A program made the position numbers and the translations under genes. This document shows, piece by piece, positions 13,843 through 28,200 of a DNA stretch of 64,000 nucleotides. The notes below the pieces were generated by a model, which ran no database searches, was not told the DNA's origin, and was given only the letters and a program-made list of their open reading frames with translations. Each line of letters opens with the position of its first letter. Within the stretch, counting starts at the first letter, position 1. This DNA comes from Lethocerus indicus (lineage: Eukaryota > Arthropoda > Insecta > Hemiptera > Belostomatidae): NCBI GenBank assembly GCA_019843655.1, contig JACDQD010000105.1:4340001-4404000 (forward strand), read 5' to 3'.

Positions 13843-15324
13843 CGCACGCGGAGTAGAAATACCGTGGTCGTAAAGTCGGCGCGCGTAAAGAGCGGGCCTA
13901 TTCAACACGGGTCGTAACTCACTTTATATTTTGATGGGCTGGGGTGTTCGTTTAAGTCGAGAAAGGGGCCTCATTGTTAGATCCAAGTGGCTGACATTGA
14001 ATGCCGGAAGGATTTAACATGATATTTGAGTTTCCTTACTTGGTTCTACTGCGGTCGGTCCTATGTTTTACAAATTCTTATTCGGGAGTCGAACCTCAGT
14101 AATTGACACTTAGTTCATTAAGGTATATTAAGGCAGGATTGTAAAAGAGTAGAATAACATACAGTGCCAACAGAGTAAAATCGAGAATAAATGGTCTCAG
14201 ACATGAGCGGCGAATTAGAGCATACGAAGGTACATAAAACAGAACGTTTCCCCTAAGCTGTGATACATATTCATCTTCACAAAACATCCTCTGCTGGCTG
14301 CGAGAAGGGCTGGAACAATGCGGCCGATGGGTGGGCGATCATGAATGAGGCGATATTGAGAGGGCCGCTCCCCGCCAGCCGAATCAAAGCCGCAATTTGG
14401 AACGCCACTGTCCGTCTTTGCGCACGGCAAATTACCCCGGGGAAAATGCGCCCGGCCCCCATGCATCATCTCTCGGTATTAGCGCTCATCTCCCTTCCTT
14501 TTCCCACTTTCCCTTTGTTCCGCCCCTCATTTATACACAGCCGTTCTCCGTTTCTCTCGGCCTTCGTATTCTGGCGCCTCGTGAATCAGACCGATACGAA
14601 ATTGCGTAACTCGGTAGAACAACTTACCCGCTTGCCGATTCCCCCGAGTGTGGAATATAGACACTGTTGCGTTCGGGTTCATGCGGTTCATGCCGACCGT
14701 GGAAATCCAAAACCGGTCTAGCGTACGACCAAATCGGTGACTGTAGACTGTAAAATTCGTCTATAAACTCGTTACCGCTTAAAATTAACTCGACATATCT
14801 GCTACGTAGGCGGTATATACTGCCTACTCAACATTTAATATACTATAACCGGGTTAGCTACAAGCGTAAGGCGTCAAAACCCGGCCAGCTAATTCTTTTT
14901 CAAGAGAACAGCTCACTAACTCCCGAGTCAGCAATTTTCTCCTTCTGCAATATAACATAAACAGCAGCATTTTACTTTTAAACAAAAATGTGCTGACCCA
15001 AGTTTTAACGTGTAGTCGAATTAACCTACTACTCTTTCAGCCGGGTTACTATCTTTGCTGAACGATTGCACGAAAAGCATATTCAGAATGCCAAAATCTA
15101 TAAGCGGATACAGTTACTTTAAGTCGAACAGATTGTCGTAAATTAATTCCTTATATTTTTAGAATAATAAAAAGGACGCATTTAAATAGGATTGAATGGG
15201 AAAGAAGGCGGCGGAGGGAGGGTAGGCGTGAGTGGGCGCGAGTGAGACTCCTTACTAGGAGCTAATTATAGAGTTAGTGTCTAAGAGCGGACGGCCAAAA
15301 CTAGGCATAGTGGCGTGCGCGTAT

Positions 15325-15342
15325 AACAGTGACGTCACTGTT
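15325..15342. promoter_or_regulatory. Perfect 18-bp palindrome containing a CRE site
   Basis: AACAGTGACGTCACTGTT equals its own reverse complement and has TGACGTCA (CREB/ATF full site) at 15330-15337. It lies in a GC-rich island next to two TGCGCCTC repeats (15342-15349 and 15362-15369). Binding is inferred from the motif only. Confidence 0.45.
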
Positions 15343-17299
15343 GCGCCTCACTGCAGTATTTTGCGCCTCTGAGTCGATCCCCGATCCCGGCCAACGCTCT
15401 GCGACCGCTTAATGCCGGACACGGAACGGCTTTTTAACAGTCAAAATGGACTGGCCGGGGTTTATCCTTCAATCCGCCTTCCGTTTTCAATTGCGCCCTT
15501 TCTTCGGTGTAATCCCGACAGCCCCAACGCCCACCGGATATCCCATTCAACTCTATTCTCCCTTACCGTTGCAACATCGGGCCTCATTGTCAAACCTCGC
15601 CGGTGCCCGCGCCCCCGCCAATTGTCTGAAACCGAAAAAAGAGATCGAACCCGCGGCGTTATTTTGAAATTAAATCATTATTTCGCCACCGGTCTCGCGC
15701 CGGGCGCCGGCCGGTGAAAGTACAACATTCCTGTCAGTTGTTAATTTCAACTGTGCATTGCTGTCGGCCATTTAAGCCCTCGAATGGTCAACTGATCCCC
15801 CGCTCTGGGTGTAAAATTTCGATTCATTCGATACCGAATTTCGAAACCTAATGGTTGCGGTTCGCCTCCGTCGGGCGTTTCGAAACATCTAACTTCTGTC
15901 CAAACCCTCCCCGACAGTTCTTGGAGATGACTCTTTGGGAAAAATCCATATTATTTGGTCCGTAAAACACACCGTTCGGAATCAAATTATCAAAAATGTT
16001 TATATATGTTATTTCTTGCTTACATACACTGAGTTTAGCAAGTATTGCCATTATGATGCATTGTGTTCACTGTGATTATTATTACAACTTTACTATTGTA
16101 AATTCATTTTGATGACCCAACGTAGAATGAGTCCACCATTTTATACAAGTATTTCGGCGAAAGGCCGTAAAATTATTTTCCAGATAAGTGCTTACTTCTC
16201 CATAACAAATTCCAATGCTTTTTGCGCGAAAGGTATAAACGAAACGTTGTAAACCTGCTTCGAAACTGCTGGAGAGCAGGTTCGAAGTTTCACAATTGAT
16301 ACTCAAGGAAACTGGTAATTTATGGCGCCTTCATAAAGTCCCAATATAAACCCACGAAGTGTTGCGGTCTGCCAAGACGTCAAATATTATCATGCAACAT
16401 TACAGCCCATAATTCTCAGAATATTTGCTTCCTATTTTTCCAGTTTTATTATTGCCAATCATCATAAAAGTGCATTCTGTCTAATTATTTTTGTTTCGAA
16501 TCTTATCTTACGGACAATTCGTATCTACTAGGCTTCCAACTTTGGGTAAAGCGGTTGGCCGAATTGTTTTTTTAATAAGCTACATAAAACAATGTTCTTT
16601 TTTATTACTTTCTTATTATTACTTATTGTACAGCAAATAATTTTTCACTGAATGGAGTTTCACCGAGTTAATTCTCCCCCACCGGTCAACGTTACAGTCA
16701 TAACTTGGGATAAACTCAGTATGATAAACTGTATTGAGAAATACAGAAAACTTTTCACTCTGTCCTTTTCAATCGCAGTACAAATGAACCCTTCTGTTTC
16801 AGATAAGCGACTGAATTGATCGAGCAAAGTTCCACAGAGTATTAACGCCGAACCATTAATAAGGTGAGCCCCCTTTACAAACTGTGATGATAAACGAGTA
16901 GGGTATAGAAAGACACTTCCCGCCGGTTGAAATTCAAATGGCTTTCTTTTCCGGTGGGCGCCGCGGTCTAAGGTTGAACGTTTGCTCCGGGGGGCGACGA
17001 CCCCTCGACGGGCCACCATATTGGAACCGATACCCCCCTCCCACAGGTTAGTATTATCTACCTTGGTCGAGATAACCTGCTCCTTTCTTCTTGTCCGCCC
17101 CCCTTGTTTACCTCCACTCCTCGCAAACAAATTATGGAAATGGGAGTCCCATCCTCCTTAACGGTTCTTCGGAATTATGACATAACGGCTTATCCGATAC
17201 CCGATCTTCAACCCCTGTAAACCTACCCGCCGTCTAGGCATCGGTTGAGATATGTCCACTCCTCTCTACACTAATGACTATTACGTGAATATTTGATGA

Positions 17300-17318
17300 A
17301 ATATTCCTCAGGAATATT
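17300..17318. repeat. 19-bp near-perfect palindrome (AATATTCCT arms)
   Basis: AATATTCCT and AGGAATATT flank a single C. Pairing extends by three more bases on each side if one bulged A is allowed. It lies in AT-rich DNA with no other feature. Confidence 0.6.
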
Positions 17319-18469
17319 CATTTCATAATGCGCGGGTTGACATTTTCCATACTGTATACAGTTCGTCGGATGCCTAAAAATATAAAGACAAAACATTTAA
17401 TACGAATATATAAATATTAATATTGGAAAGACCTTAACGGACATTTTAAAGTTAAAGTTGGGTCCTTGTAGGCCCCAAAATAAGACCGTGTGCCCCTGCG
17501 TATAGGAGGGACGTGGGACGAAACCACCCACCTACCTCAATATTGGATAAACAATAGACGGTAAACGCATATAAACAAGCTAGAAAATGAAAATTATTAC
17601 CTTAATCCAAGACCCCAAGGTTTTTCTTTAAAAGTGAAAAGAAATAACATAATAAACAACATGTAGATAGTTAAAATAGTCGACCTAAGGTTAAGTCAAT
17701 AATTAAATATACTTTCCTATGATTTCTAATCCGTACTTGTATGCTTTCTGACAATACCCTATAAGTGAGTCCCAGTTTCTACGGTGAAATCGATTCTTCG
17801 GCCTCCCGACCCTTCGGGGCATTTCACAACATGACTTGTAAGAAAGAAGAGCTTGGATTTAAGAAAGTTTTAAAAGTAAATTTACTATCACGCCTTGTCG
17901 CAGTTGATTCCGATGTTTGTTTAATTGTTTTAAAAGTTTTAATTACTTCAACTGTAAAAATACAATAAGCGAAATCGATGTTCTATTAGGACTAGTAACC
18001 AATAGAGAAGAAAATACCGACTGCTTTCCCCCCTTTTTAAAATTTAATTTATTTATTTGGTATTATCAAGGGACATTGTTACTTTTAGGACAAAAATTCT
18101 CGTGTACTTGGGTGTTTACTGTTCATGCCTTAGTACTGGTACGAGGGTTAGGATTGTTTAGTGTGTATGTCGATGTTTAATTGTCGAGTACGCGGATTAG
18201 TACTTTGGTGTATCCCGCGGAATGGAGCGAGTGGAAACGCGAATTTCGTTCGCTGAAACTGGTCAATTAACTCCGGAACTGTTGGGGCATACATTTCTTC
18301 GGAACCGGTATAGAGTTGTTCGGCCGATCCACCGCCCCCTACTGACGAGACCGCGATAAATATTGGTAACTGGGTTAACAGCCGTGCAGTAGGCTGTGGA
18401 GGGGCCGCAGGTGGGGCCCTCTCCCACCCGGCCCTAATTAGGGAAACTGGGGCGCTGTCGTGTACCGCG

Positions 18470-18535
18470 TTGGAGGCGGCAGCGGGAGCGACAGCGGCGG
18501 CGGGGGCGGCAGCGGCAGCACAGCGGGGGCGGCAG
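18470..18535. repeat. GC-rich (GGCAGC)-like low-complexity tract
   Basis: Imperfect GGC/AGC/GGG units encode alanine runs in two frames on opposite strands. The surrounding sequence has no other sign of being coding, so I treat it as simple sequence. Confidence 0.8.
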
Positions 18536-21500
18536 CCTCCTCCCGGTAGATCAATACCACCAGCCCAGGGCCCTACAAAACTGCCTCCGACCACTGTTTG
18601 CTTCCTCCCACCCCAATCCCCTCGTGTCAAAACTCCCATCCTGCCCTACATCTCTTACAGCCGTCAGTCTACACCATAAACCTTGAACGGTGAAGTAATT
18701 ACGTTTTAATTACAATTGCCGCGGTGTACCGATGAAAACTCAGCTCTTCACTAATTACGCCATCTCTTTCGAGACATTAACTGGCGGCATTTTACGATTC
18801 GCGGCAGTAATAGAATTTATAAGCGTAACTATGTTTTTTTTTATTCAACTATAAAACAACAGCAACCTTTGCCTGTAATGCAGTGGCTACTGACTTATAT
18901 CTTCGTACGGTTTGCGTATTTCGCCGGCTGTGTATATAAAATGGGGTGTCTCGCAATTCAGATCCCGCCTCCCGAATTTTTTTAATATTTGACAGGTTTT
19001 TCTGTGAGTGGTCGCAGTCCGCTCTGGTGGCTATCTAGGCCGGCCCTAATGACGTAAAGTGGGTGGCGCGGGAGCGGCGTCCCTGCTCTAATCCTCGAGG
19101 CGTCATGTGCGCCCTCACTGGAAGCGTTGTTTGGGGGGGCCCCGCTCGGTAACCGGGGCGGTCGATACGATTTGGGCACTGGTTGGGATGTGCGCGCCCC
19201 CTAATGGAATGGGAGAAGGGTGGACCGAATAAAAATGAATGAAACCCTGTTAACCCCCCTCCCCTCCCCAAGCGCACCACAAATAAACTTTAGCTTGAAT
19301 CTAGAACACTTTAATCGATGCAGACAATTTAATTCATATTTGTTTCTGAACAATGTCCGTTGAATGAAATAATATTTGCTGAAAATCTTTTTTTTTTATC
19401 GCTTTTTGCAAAGTAAGTTTCGGGGAATATATTAATCGTTATCGTCAAATCTTTTACTCGCTGAAACTTCTTCCAGAAGTCTACGTCTTATTGCACACGA
19501 TCCCTCAATTCGGGCACATAAACATGCCAGTCTCTGCACGACACGGTTCGATTGGAGAGGAAATGGGGAGATCAATCAATTTTGGTTTAACAATAGTTTA
19601 TAAAAGAAAATATTGCTATTTTATTTTGGTCCTCTAAACCAGTTTCGTTAGAATATCGCATTACGAAGTTATGCTATTTACCGCGTTGTTCGTTTTGTGA
19701 AACATTAAACGAGGCATAATCGACGGCGTTTACGAGGGGGAAATTTAATTTGGCGAGATTTGAGCCCGTGAATATTGGCAGATTGCATTGGAGCGGTCGG
19801 TCGGAATGCAGACGCCGCGTCTAATTGATTACCCCATTGGATATAAATCATATTTGTCGTCGATGCTAATGGAGGACTGAACGAGATCGCGGCCAACGTT
19901 GATGGAAACATCACCGAGCAATTATTTTCCCGACCGTCAGAATATATCAGAGGGCTTAATGAATCGTCGGAAATAATTTAAACAAACTCAACGCAATAAG
20001 CAAGCTGAAGGTCTTTATACTTGGCAATAGTACATAATTGAGATATAATATTTTAATACCTTTATCAATCGCGAAGCGCCATTATGCGCCAAATGCGACG
20101 TTTTTTGTTAGAAACTGGAGATTTGTTCCGTTTGAAACAACTGATCCATCTGTGAGTTAACATTACAGAAATTGTTCACATATTTATTTGACCGATCTAC
20201 AATTGAATGAACTGGAAAGTAATTAAAAATGCTAAGCGTTTTATGCTGTATAGCACAAACAAGGGGAATCAATTGCTGGCAGTACAACAAATAAGTAGCT
20301 GGTTTTCCTCGTGATATAATTTTATGTCTATAATTATTCTGTTCGATTGAATAACTTAATGCTAGAGACATAAGAAGTCAGAATAATCGACCCAAATTTT
20401 ATATATTTTAAATTTATTTATAACGTGAATCGTTCCTTTCAATACTATTTCGAGCGTTATAAATGAGGTTTCAAAAGAAAGCATTTTGAACTTTTTTGTT
20501 CTTTCAACGGATTGTATCCACAATTACGTTTTTGCCGGCATCCGTTGCGACATTTCAGGCCCACTATTAATAGTCGATTCTGAGAAATGAATCGAACGTT
20601 TCGTAACCGCAAATCGGAACTGATTTATGCGTATTTATATTAGTCGGGCGAGCGAGGCTGCTGCGTTCACCTGTCCCCGCCCGTTTCCATATCGCGGCCC
20701 ACACTTTCCATTCGGCGACCCATTTCTTGCCAACAGCCATTCAGCGGCAGGCATATCGATCGCTTATTTAGCTCGCTAATTTGGCATTCCCACTTAATTA
20801 CACTGTTCTTGTCCGTAGTCAATAATAATTTAAATGTTGACATTTTATCGGCCCCTTGTTATTGGCAATAAAATCGATGGCCTCGTTATAAAATAATCAA
20901 CGACGTACGAATAAATAAATTCACCGGAGTAACTCATTTTTCGCACTGAATATTTCCGCTAGGAGAACAAAAATATAGGACAAATGGTTCCTCATCGAGG
21001 CAGATTTGGCACTATTCATTGCCAGCGTAAAACTTAATATTAAATTTCACTTCGGGCCCGTTCATTTAATAGGTGTTCCAAAAATAAACTCTACAGCCCA
21101 ATCATGCAAGGACAGGGTCATACGGTAAAAATAGTTGAAACGTTTTCAAGGCGTATTCAATCTTGCGTCCTGTTCTTAACCAAGCACCCAGCGTGGGTGA
21201 TTGACAATTAGCTAAAATATACCATATTCCGTTGTAATTAAATATCTTGTGTATTTATAAAATACCCGAAACATTCGTTACGCATAACGAAATTTCATGT
21301 TCGGTTTTATTATAGGCTAGGTTCTGCCAGATATGGTGTATAGCAGAAACGGATTTAGCATAAATATCTAAAACAAATTCATTTTTAATCGTGCGATTCT
21401 CATACGAATTCAGAATGTACAGAATACAGATAATACCAAACCGTCATTCTAACCATGAGTACATATTAGGTAATGACCAACGTTTTGACTCTAACTGTGA

Positions 21501-21739
21501 CGTTGTTGGGCGCATCATTTCTCGCAAATCTTGCAACGGAGGCGAAGCGGCCGATGGACTGTCACGAGCGTCACGTTTACCGGGCCGAGATACGGCGGAA
21601 AAAGTGCAACTAGCGGAAAGTGAACTGGACACTCTGACGTCCTTCTACCCTTTTACATAGATAATAGAAACTATTTTTGCATAGATAATATTACAGACCG
21701 AGAACCGTCCCCCGTTCGTTTCGAGTGCGGACTAATTGC

Positions 21740-21935
21740 TGGTCTGTTCGCCCGGCCTGCTTGTTGTAACGGCATCGAATAGTATTATTTATCTGGTAGG
21801 GTCGTGTAAAAAAACAGGCACTTAAATTTGCACTCAAGGGCAAAATGTGATCCCGGCGATATTCGAACCCCCTGACCTTCCGCTCCACGGACATTCATGA
21901 CTTCGCAAAAGGTTGTTCTGGCGACCTTATGTTGT
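21740..21935 (-). repeat. tRNA-derived SINE-like element, degenerate (copy 1)
   Basis: On the minus strand, GGGGTTCGAATATCGCC (about 21853-21873) is a box B/T-loop match. It is preceded by a short anticodon-arm-like stem TCC/GGA around GTGGAGC. It is followed by GCCGGGATCACA, a usual ending of tRNA-related SINE heads. Then comes a GCAAATTTAA motif that recurs in the copy at 63771-63938, and finally T/A runs. It cannot fold as a full tRNA. Boundaries are approximate and no target-site duplication was resolved. Confidence 0.45.
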
Positions 21936-24900
21936 AAAAGTAGTGTTACGCGGATGATTATTAGTGCTTTACAAGGAGTTCGCTATTTGAAACTGCAATG
22001 TTGTATATACAAGCGGTAGCATTGAAATACAAAGCAAAATAGCTACACTCCTCCGTGGGCTACTGCGGTGTCCTTATTCCTTCTGGCAACAGTCCCGTTT
22101 TTTCTTCTGGATTTTTGGGTTAATTGGACGACGATCCTCTAGACCCTCTGGACATTTTCCAGTTGTTCCTCCTATTATGCTGGCCTTTCTTTTTTTTTAA
22201 TTTGTGGGATCGCTATTGGGGTTGTTCGGTAGGAGTCGTACCTCAGGTAAGCCATACCTTGTTTTGTCCCTACGGTCGTAGATGACTGTGGGATTTTGAA
22301 TTACTGTTGAGAAATTGATCACCCGAACAGTCGGTATGTATTTCAGTTCCTTTGTTCGCTCCTTTGTTGTTGTACCCCCGCCGTTTTGCCAATCACGGCA
22401 GCTTTAACGCCCGAATAACGGGAGCGTTATGTAATCCTACATGGGGGGGCGGGGGGTTATAGAGAGGGGATTCATTGAATTGAATCAATTGCCGCTCGGA
22501 AGGATGCAATTGTTTAAATTGAAACGCCTCCTTCGGTCTGGGACCGACACACGCTAGCATCTGCCCGAACCCACCGAACAGACATTCTACTAACTAACTA
22601 ACGGACGGTACAGTTGCAGCCCAATTGTTTCGAGCGCTATTTTCTGATGCCAGGGGCCATGTAAAAAACGGTATAACCCTATAATTGGATTCTACGGGCG
22701 TCCTTCCATTTTAAAGCTTTCTTGGTTAATTATAAAATGTAGGTCTATGGTCGTCAAAAACGATGCAGTACTTTTACGAAGCAGTACATAGGTTGGTTCA
22801 GCTATCAACAAAAGAAAATAAATAACAGAACCGAACCCTGAAATAATGACGAAGTGATTTTGAACCTGAGGCGTACTGTAGATAATATTGAATAAAACTC
22901 GCTTGAAAAAACTTGATCTACTCTCTCATGGAGGCTATAGCAGCGGTGGGAATATTTTTTAATGCAATGTTTCAGAATAGAATTCATCTATTAATCACGC
23001 TGTTGACCACTTTTAGTTTTCAGTTAGGGTTATCGGGGATTGTCATTTGTGGAACAGGAGGATTAGATCGGGAAAATATACCGAAGGACACGCGTTACGC
23101 GTATTAAGGTTAAAAGGACTTGGACGTGGAAAAACAAGCTGCCGGTGTCGGGGGACGGCGTCGTCGGGTGGAGGCCCCGCGCATAATACACCACGCCCGG
23201 TACGAGGCCTCGCATAAATATATCCTTCATAAATATCGACAATGGCTTATTCGGGGGCCGTACCCGCGCCCTCAATTTATGCCTAGCGATGAACACCCGA
23301 AAGACAGACAATTATACAAACCCGACACTAGCTGGTTTCAACTAGTACGGTACGCAAGATACCACAATTACTTATCACAGACCGTGTGCTAACATTTAAT
23401 TATAATAGAAATTAAATTGACGCTGTTTCCTCGTGTCACAATTTACTTCGCTAGAATCTCTTCTTTCAAACATCTTTTTTGTTCTCATTTAAAAAAAAAA
23501 TGTTGTACATCCCCAAACAGACATGACTTTCTGATGTATCAGAAGACATCGACTGTTCGCTGACCCCTGAAGGCTTAATACGCGCTTCGCGTAATAATTT
23601 TTCCCGTGGGAATTATTTCGTTTCATATATTTCATTCCACCATTTGTGCGATTCTCCGTAGAACATTCCGCGGAACGCACGCCAAAGTACATTGCAGTGA
23701 CATGAGCAACACTTAAATTTAGAACTATGACGCTGCAGTTCATTTGTCTTAGTAGTTCCACCTAAAATATTTAACGTATTCACGGAGCTCTTGTATCAGT
23801 ATCGATTCGCGCTTTATTGTTCGTTAAGTCGGAGAACCTATAACTGGCCCTATAAGAAAACATCAATAATTTTGACAACGACCGTTCGAAATTATTCTCG
23901 ATACGAGCAAAGGATGCACGACAGTGTGACGCCGGCGAGGTGGCTCGTTACGCTCTGTACTTGGAGAACTAACAGGGCCGTAAAAGATTTATAATCCAGC
24001 GGTAACGGGGGCCCTCTGTGACGTCTCTACCGCAGAGTGATGACCCCTGGAGATAAGGGGACATTCGAAACGGGCGCTCGGCCCCCGCCGGCGTTGACTA
24101 ATTACCAAATACTCCGGGGAATTATTTTTACATTCCCAATTAGAATTCGAACCATCGCTTTCCGTCCACCGCTAGACGCCGAGGGATTGGAATTCGGATA
24201 TTCGCCTGCGATGACCCTTACCGATAAAGCGAACTGCCATTCTAATATCTTCCCAGTGGGATATCACGCTCGGAGTACGTGAAATATCCACGCCGATTAT
24301 TACTTCTACTGGCTGGACCGAGCGTGACCGGTCAGTGGAATCTATCGCGTTCGTTGGTAGCATTGACATAATGTGTAGAACACTATTAATAACCCGAAAT
24401 TAATGAATTATCGATTAATATATACTGCACGAAATACTTTATAATAAAATAATTACAACTAAATCTACTAGTTATATCGCTGTGGTCTTTTCCGCTAATA
24501 CAGAATTTTCAACTGAGAACCGTCTAGTAAATCTATCTACGAAGCATACCTTTTAGTTTTATAACTAGCCACTGTATTTAAATACTGACGATGGCGTTGT
24601 GCCGAAACGGGCCTACCGACGGACGAAAAGCGCGAGTGAGTTATATGTTTGTTAATTTTAAATTTGTTTACGTCATATTATTATAAAACAGTTCGGAGAA
24701 AATATCGGTCTCGATGGCACAACTCCGCCTGCGGGACGGCTCCTCTTAATTAACCGGTATTCGCGAATTGACTGAGCACACCGCCAACTCCTAGGAATAT
24801 TCCATTCCCTTCCGACCGTTGTTTTCCTCCCTCGGTGTCTCTCTGGCTAAGTTAACAATCAGAGGAGGGGCGGATTCAGGTGGGCCTGAATTATTCATTT

Positions 24901-25238
24901 AAAAGAGAAAACAACCAAAAAAAGACAACGTTTTCGGCCGTCATTCGAAACGGTCGCCCGCCTGCGTCAACCGTAGACCCGGCCCTATATCGTAGGAATA
25001 AATCATTCGGAGAATTTACAAACCAAATCAAATTACGCGTGTTTCCTGCTTTAGGTCCGTCTTTTTTCAGATACGGAATAACACTGTGATGTAGTTTTTG
25101 TTTTTTTTCCCAGTATTCAGTTCTTCCTCACGATAAGTGGTTAGCGTAGAATCAACGTATTCGGCAATAACGACCGCAAGTAAACGGACTTGATTGCAAA
25201 TTAAAATTAATACTAAACAAAAAATTAATTTTACCGTA

Positions 25239-25294
<56 letters not shown>

Positions 25295-28200
25295 GCATAA
25301 TAACATTGAAATAGAGTTACGGAATCAAAAGAGTGATTCGATCGAAACGTCGCGGTTTAAAGAGGGACGTTGTTGAAAATTTAATCTAAAATATCATAAT
25401 TATCTCCACGCTCACAATCCGTGCAATGTTCTTTCGATCAAAACTTCTGGTGGCTGCGCGATAACGCTGATCCCTTTATAAATATGGATTATTTAAACAC
25501 GGCCGAGTTAATTAAATCTGCCTAGTTAACTATTTAATTTGAATAATTAAAAACCCCTCACTTCTGGCATTTTTTCAACATTTGCAACATTGTGTCAAAA
25601 CATTCAGTGACCTCGGTAACAATACGATACATAAAAGATATTAATTTAAAATAATTATTAACTAAAAAACTACAGGCGTAAAATATTAAACCATTGGCTC
25701 TTTGGTTCTCACTCTTGTTTTTTTGTTTAAATTGTAACCGACGAGACAGTAAAATTAGAGTGAAAAAATGAAGGACGCAATTTTGCTTTATACTTTATCA
25801 TTCTGTGGCATGCAAAATTACCAGCGTATACATAATATATACGAATTATATAGATTGAATAAAAGAAAATAAATCAATTCTTAGAATATTGTGTAATACC
25901 GTAATATAAACTTTTGTAATATACAAGCCGGTATGAAACGCTTGACAAACACTTGAAAAAAATATGAAAAAAACTTTCACAATCATTAGGAGCAGAATCG
26001 GGAATTAGATATAAAAAATGATTAAAAACATTTCTCTGGAATTGCTCTCCGAGAGAGGCACAGAAGTTTTTCAACTGCAGCCAGCAGACAAAACTGGACG
26101 AGCAAATTAGTATTGAACGAGCGATGGGGTTATCAATTAGTAAACTTCTCGCGATAATTCTTGGACGTCGGCCCCGTCCTGTAATTCATCGCTCAGTCCT
26201 CCGAAAATTAAAGAAATAACTTGAGTTACATTATCTCGGCATTAATTGGCTATGTAACGGTTCATCTTCGCGATTCATTTCTGCCGTACCATATGTTATA
26301 ACGGTTTCGGATTCTCGCCATGAGCGATATCAACTGGCTACTATTGAAGTGGCGTAAAGTCAGGACTGGTGCAGGAGTATGATATTCCCTGACCGATATA
26401 TTAGACCCGAGTATGTTAAAATACGTCGACGCTATCTGAAAACCGGATTTACGAGCCTCTTCGAGTATTATTGCCCCCATAAATGTTTATCTCCTGCTTT
26501 AAATATTTCAAAATTGAGGAGAGAAGACACCCGTGGAACGGCCGAACAATATTTCCAAGCTCGATCCTAGCCTAGTGACAAAAGCGGATTAGGCCCCGTC
26601 CTTTCGGGAGGAAGATAACCCAAATAGCAATAATTTAGTTAACCGCGGCAATTATATGGAGTGGTGGGAGGGGGGTGGTGGTGGAAAGGTTACGTAATTT
26701 GACTTATCTCAGCACATTACCGAGGTGGTGGGGCTGGTGGAATAGCACAGAAGTGGGCCGTCGTCGAAACGACGAATTAAGAAAGGCCTCACCGTCGGGA
26801 CTTTCCCGGCCACCGATGGTGTCCCGATATCATTTTTAACGCTGCATATCGATGCAAAGTGTGTGATCTGCCATCGCGTATAGTCCGACGGGCTTGTCGG
26901 CTGTCTATAATCCTGGGTGGGGGTTGCTAGGAGGGGTAGGTGCGATGTTTATTAGCGTCACGGATTAGATAACATTGTGTCCGCGGCCAGACGTCACCCC
27001 GGGCCCAACTAAATTACTCTCTGACTGATCTGTGTAAATTACACATCCGCGATATCGTCACGCGTTGTACCGATAATGGAAAAATCCTAGCCGCAGATAA
27101 AACTCGTAGCGGTCCCATTGGGAGAGCCGAAAGCTTTTCTCGCTACTGCCGAAAGTTTGATATTTTTCCGGCACAATAGTACGTCGCCGGCTGTCATTAA
27201 CACACACCTTTGGATCGATCTCTGGCATTGTTCCTTCGAGATTGCGGTCTGGTCTACTTATATACTAGAGACGGTAGTCCCAGTATAGAAGCATAAAATT
27301 CGATATCTTATACCGAAATAAAATATAAGAATTAAGGACCCTGGGTCTAATTTCCCTTACAAAAGTTATTCATTTAACGTCGAATTCTATCACCCATTCA
27401 CGGACGTTATTTTAATTGAATACCAATACTGAACGAAATATTTTCGGGTCCGTGTTTAAGAATTCCATTCTGCCTCGAATTTTACTTTCCTTCAATATTC
27501 GAAAGAAGGTTCAACAAATTTGATGGTGGTACAACTACTACTCGTACGTGGAAATGGAGTACAATAATTTATGTGGCGTACGTAAAGGTGTCCTGCGGTA
27601 AATGGAGCCACAGAGGGGAGGAGGGGGGGGGGAACAATGGGAAAAACGCCGGGCGAAACTGGAGTATCATCAGTCTAATCTATACAAAAGCCTGTTTGTC
27701 GGCCGGGCGTGTTACGCAATTTTTTGAACTGCGCAACAAACTCCAGGCTTTTATTTAACCGAGCACCGAGTGAAAACCTAATGGCGCTGTTGACTACGCT
27801 CGGTAAATTAATGATTGCTCTTCGTAAACATTACGTAAACGGTTGAAGGAGGGAGCGATTGTTAATTTTTCCAGTGGCGAACCGTTTTTAAACGTAGGAT
27901 TCAAAATAGCTCCTTTTTATTATATCGTGAAAAGAAATCTCTTTCGGTTCCTTTTAACGCGGCGATTCTCGAAATCGACAACACGCGGTTGGTGCTTTAC
28001 GAAGTTCTCGGAAAGGTAAAGGAAACGTGGAAGGTATCCTTGGCCCGTGACGTGGCAGGAAAATGTGACGCTCGCTTGGACTTTGATGGAAAAAGGAACG
28101 CCCTTCGGAACGAAGCCTCGAATACGAAACCGTTCTACGTCCGTATTTTAAAAATATCGCGTGTCGCGTTGACCCCGCCAAATACTGCACCAAGTCCCTT

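Larger units (their letters stand above)
10235..15324. other. Non-coding stretch, no gene seen
   Basis: Apart from the CT and TA microsatellites and one TATA-like motif listed separately, there is unique sequence with a GC-rich island at about 12540-13000 and mixed composition near 14290-14480. A box-B-like GGTTCGACTCCC lies on the minus strand near 14084-14095, without a tRNA fold around it. Confidence 0.6.
15343..21739. other. Non-coding stretch, no gene seen
   Basis: GC-rich islands at about 15380-15720 and 18380-18640 alternate with AT-rich DNA. Apart from the palindrome at 17300 and the GC-rich tract at 18470, no coding exon, RNA gene or repeat family is recognisable. Confidence 0.6.

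Noticed and set aside
14081..14100. Possible tRNA from a box-B match on the minus strand
   Set aside because: GGTTCGACTCCC fits box B, but no box A, anticodon arm or acceptor stem can be built around it. The same holds for 33069-33079 and 44953-44964.
14260..14721. Open frame of 153 codons
   Set aside because: Several frames are open together, the translation matches nothing I recognise, and it lacks Tob-like third-position GC.
16660..17130. Minus-strand open frame of 156 codons
   Set aside because: No domain, no start or splice context, mixed composition. Length is within what chance gives.
18148..18639. Minus-strand open frame of 163 codons
   Set aside because: Its only striking part is an alanine run from simple GGCAGC repeats, and the other strand is open too. 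No domain is seen.
22229..22252. Sequence resembling the box-B-like motif at 14084 (AGGAGTCGTACCTCAG)
   Set aside because: The shared piece is about 15 bases and the flanks do not align, so a common repeat family is not supported.
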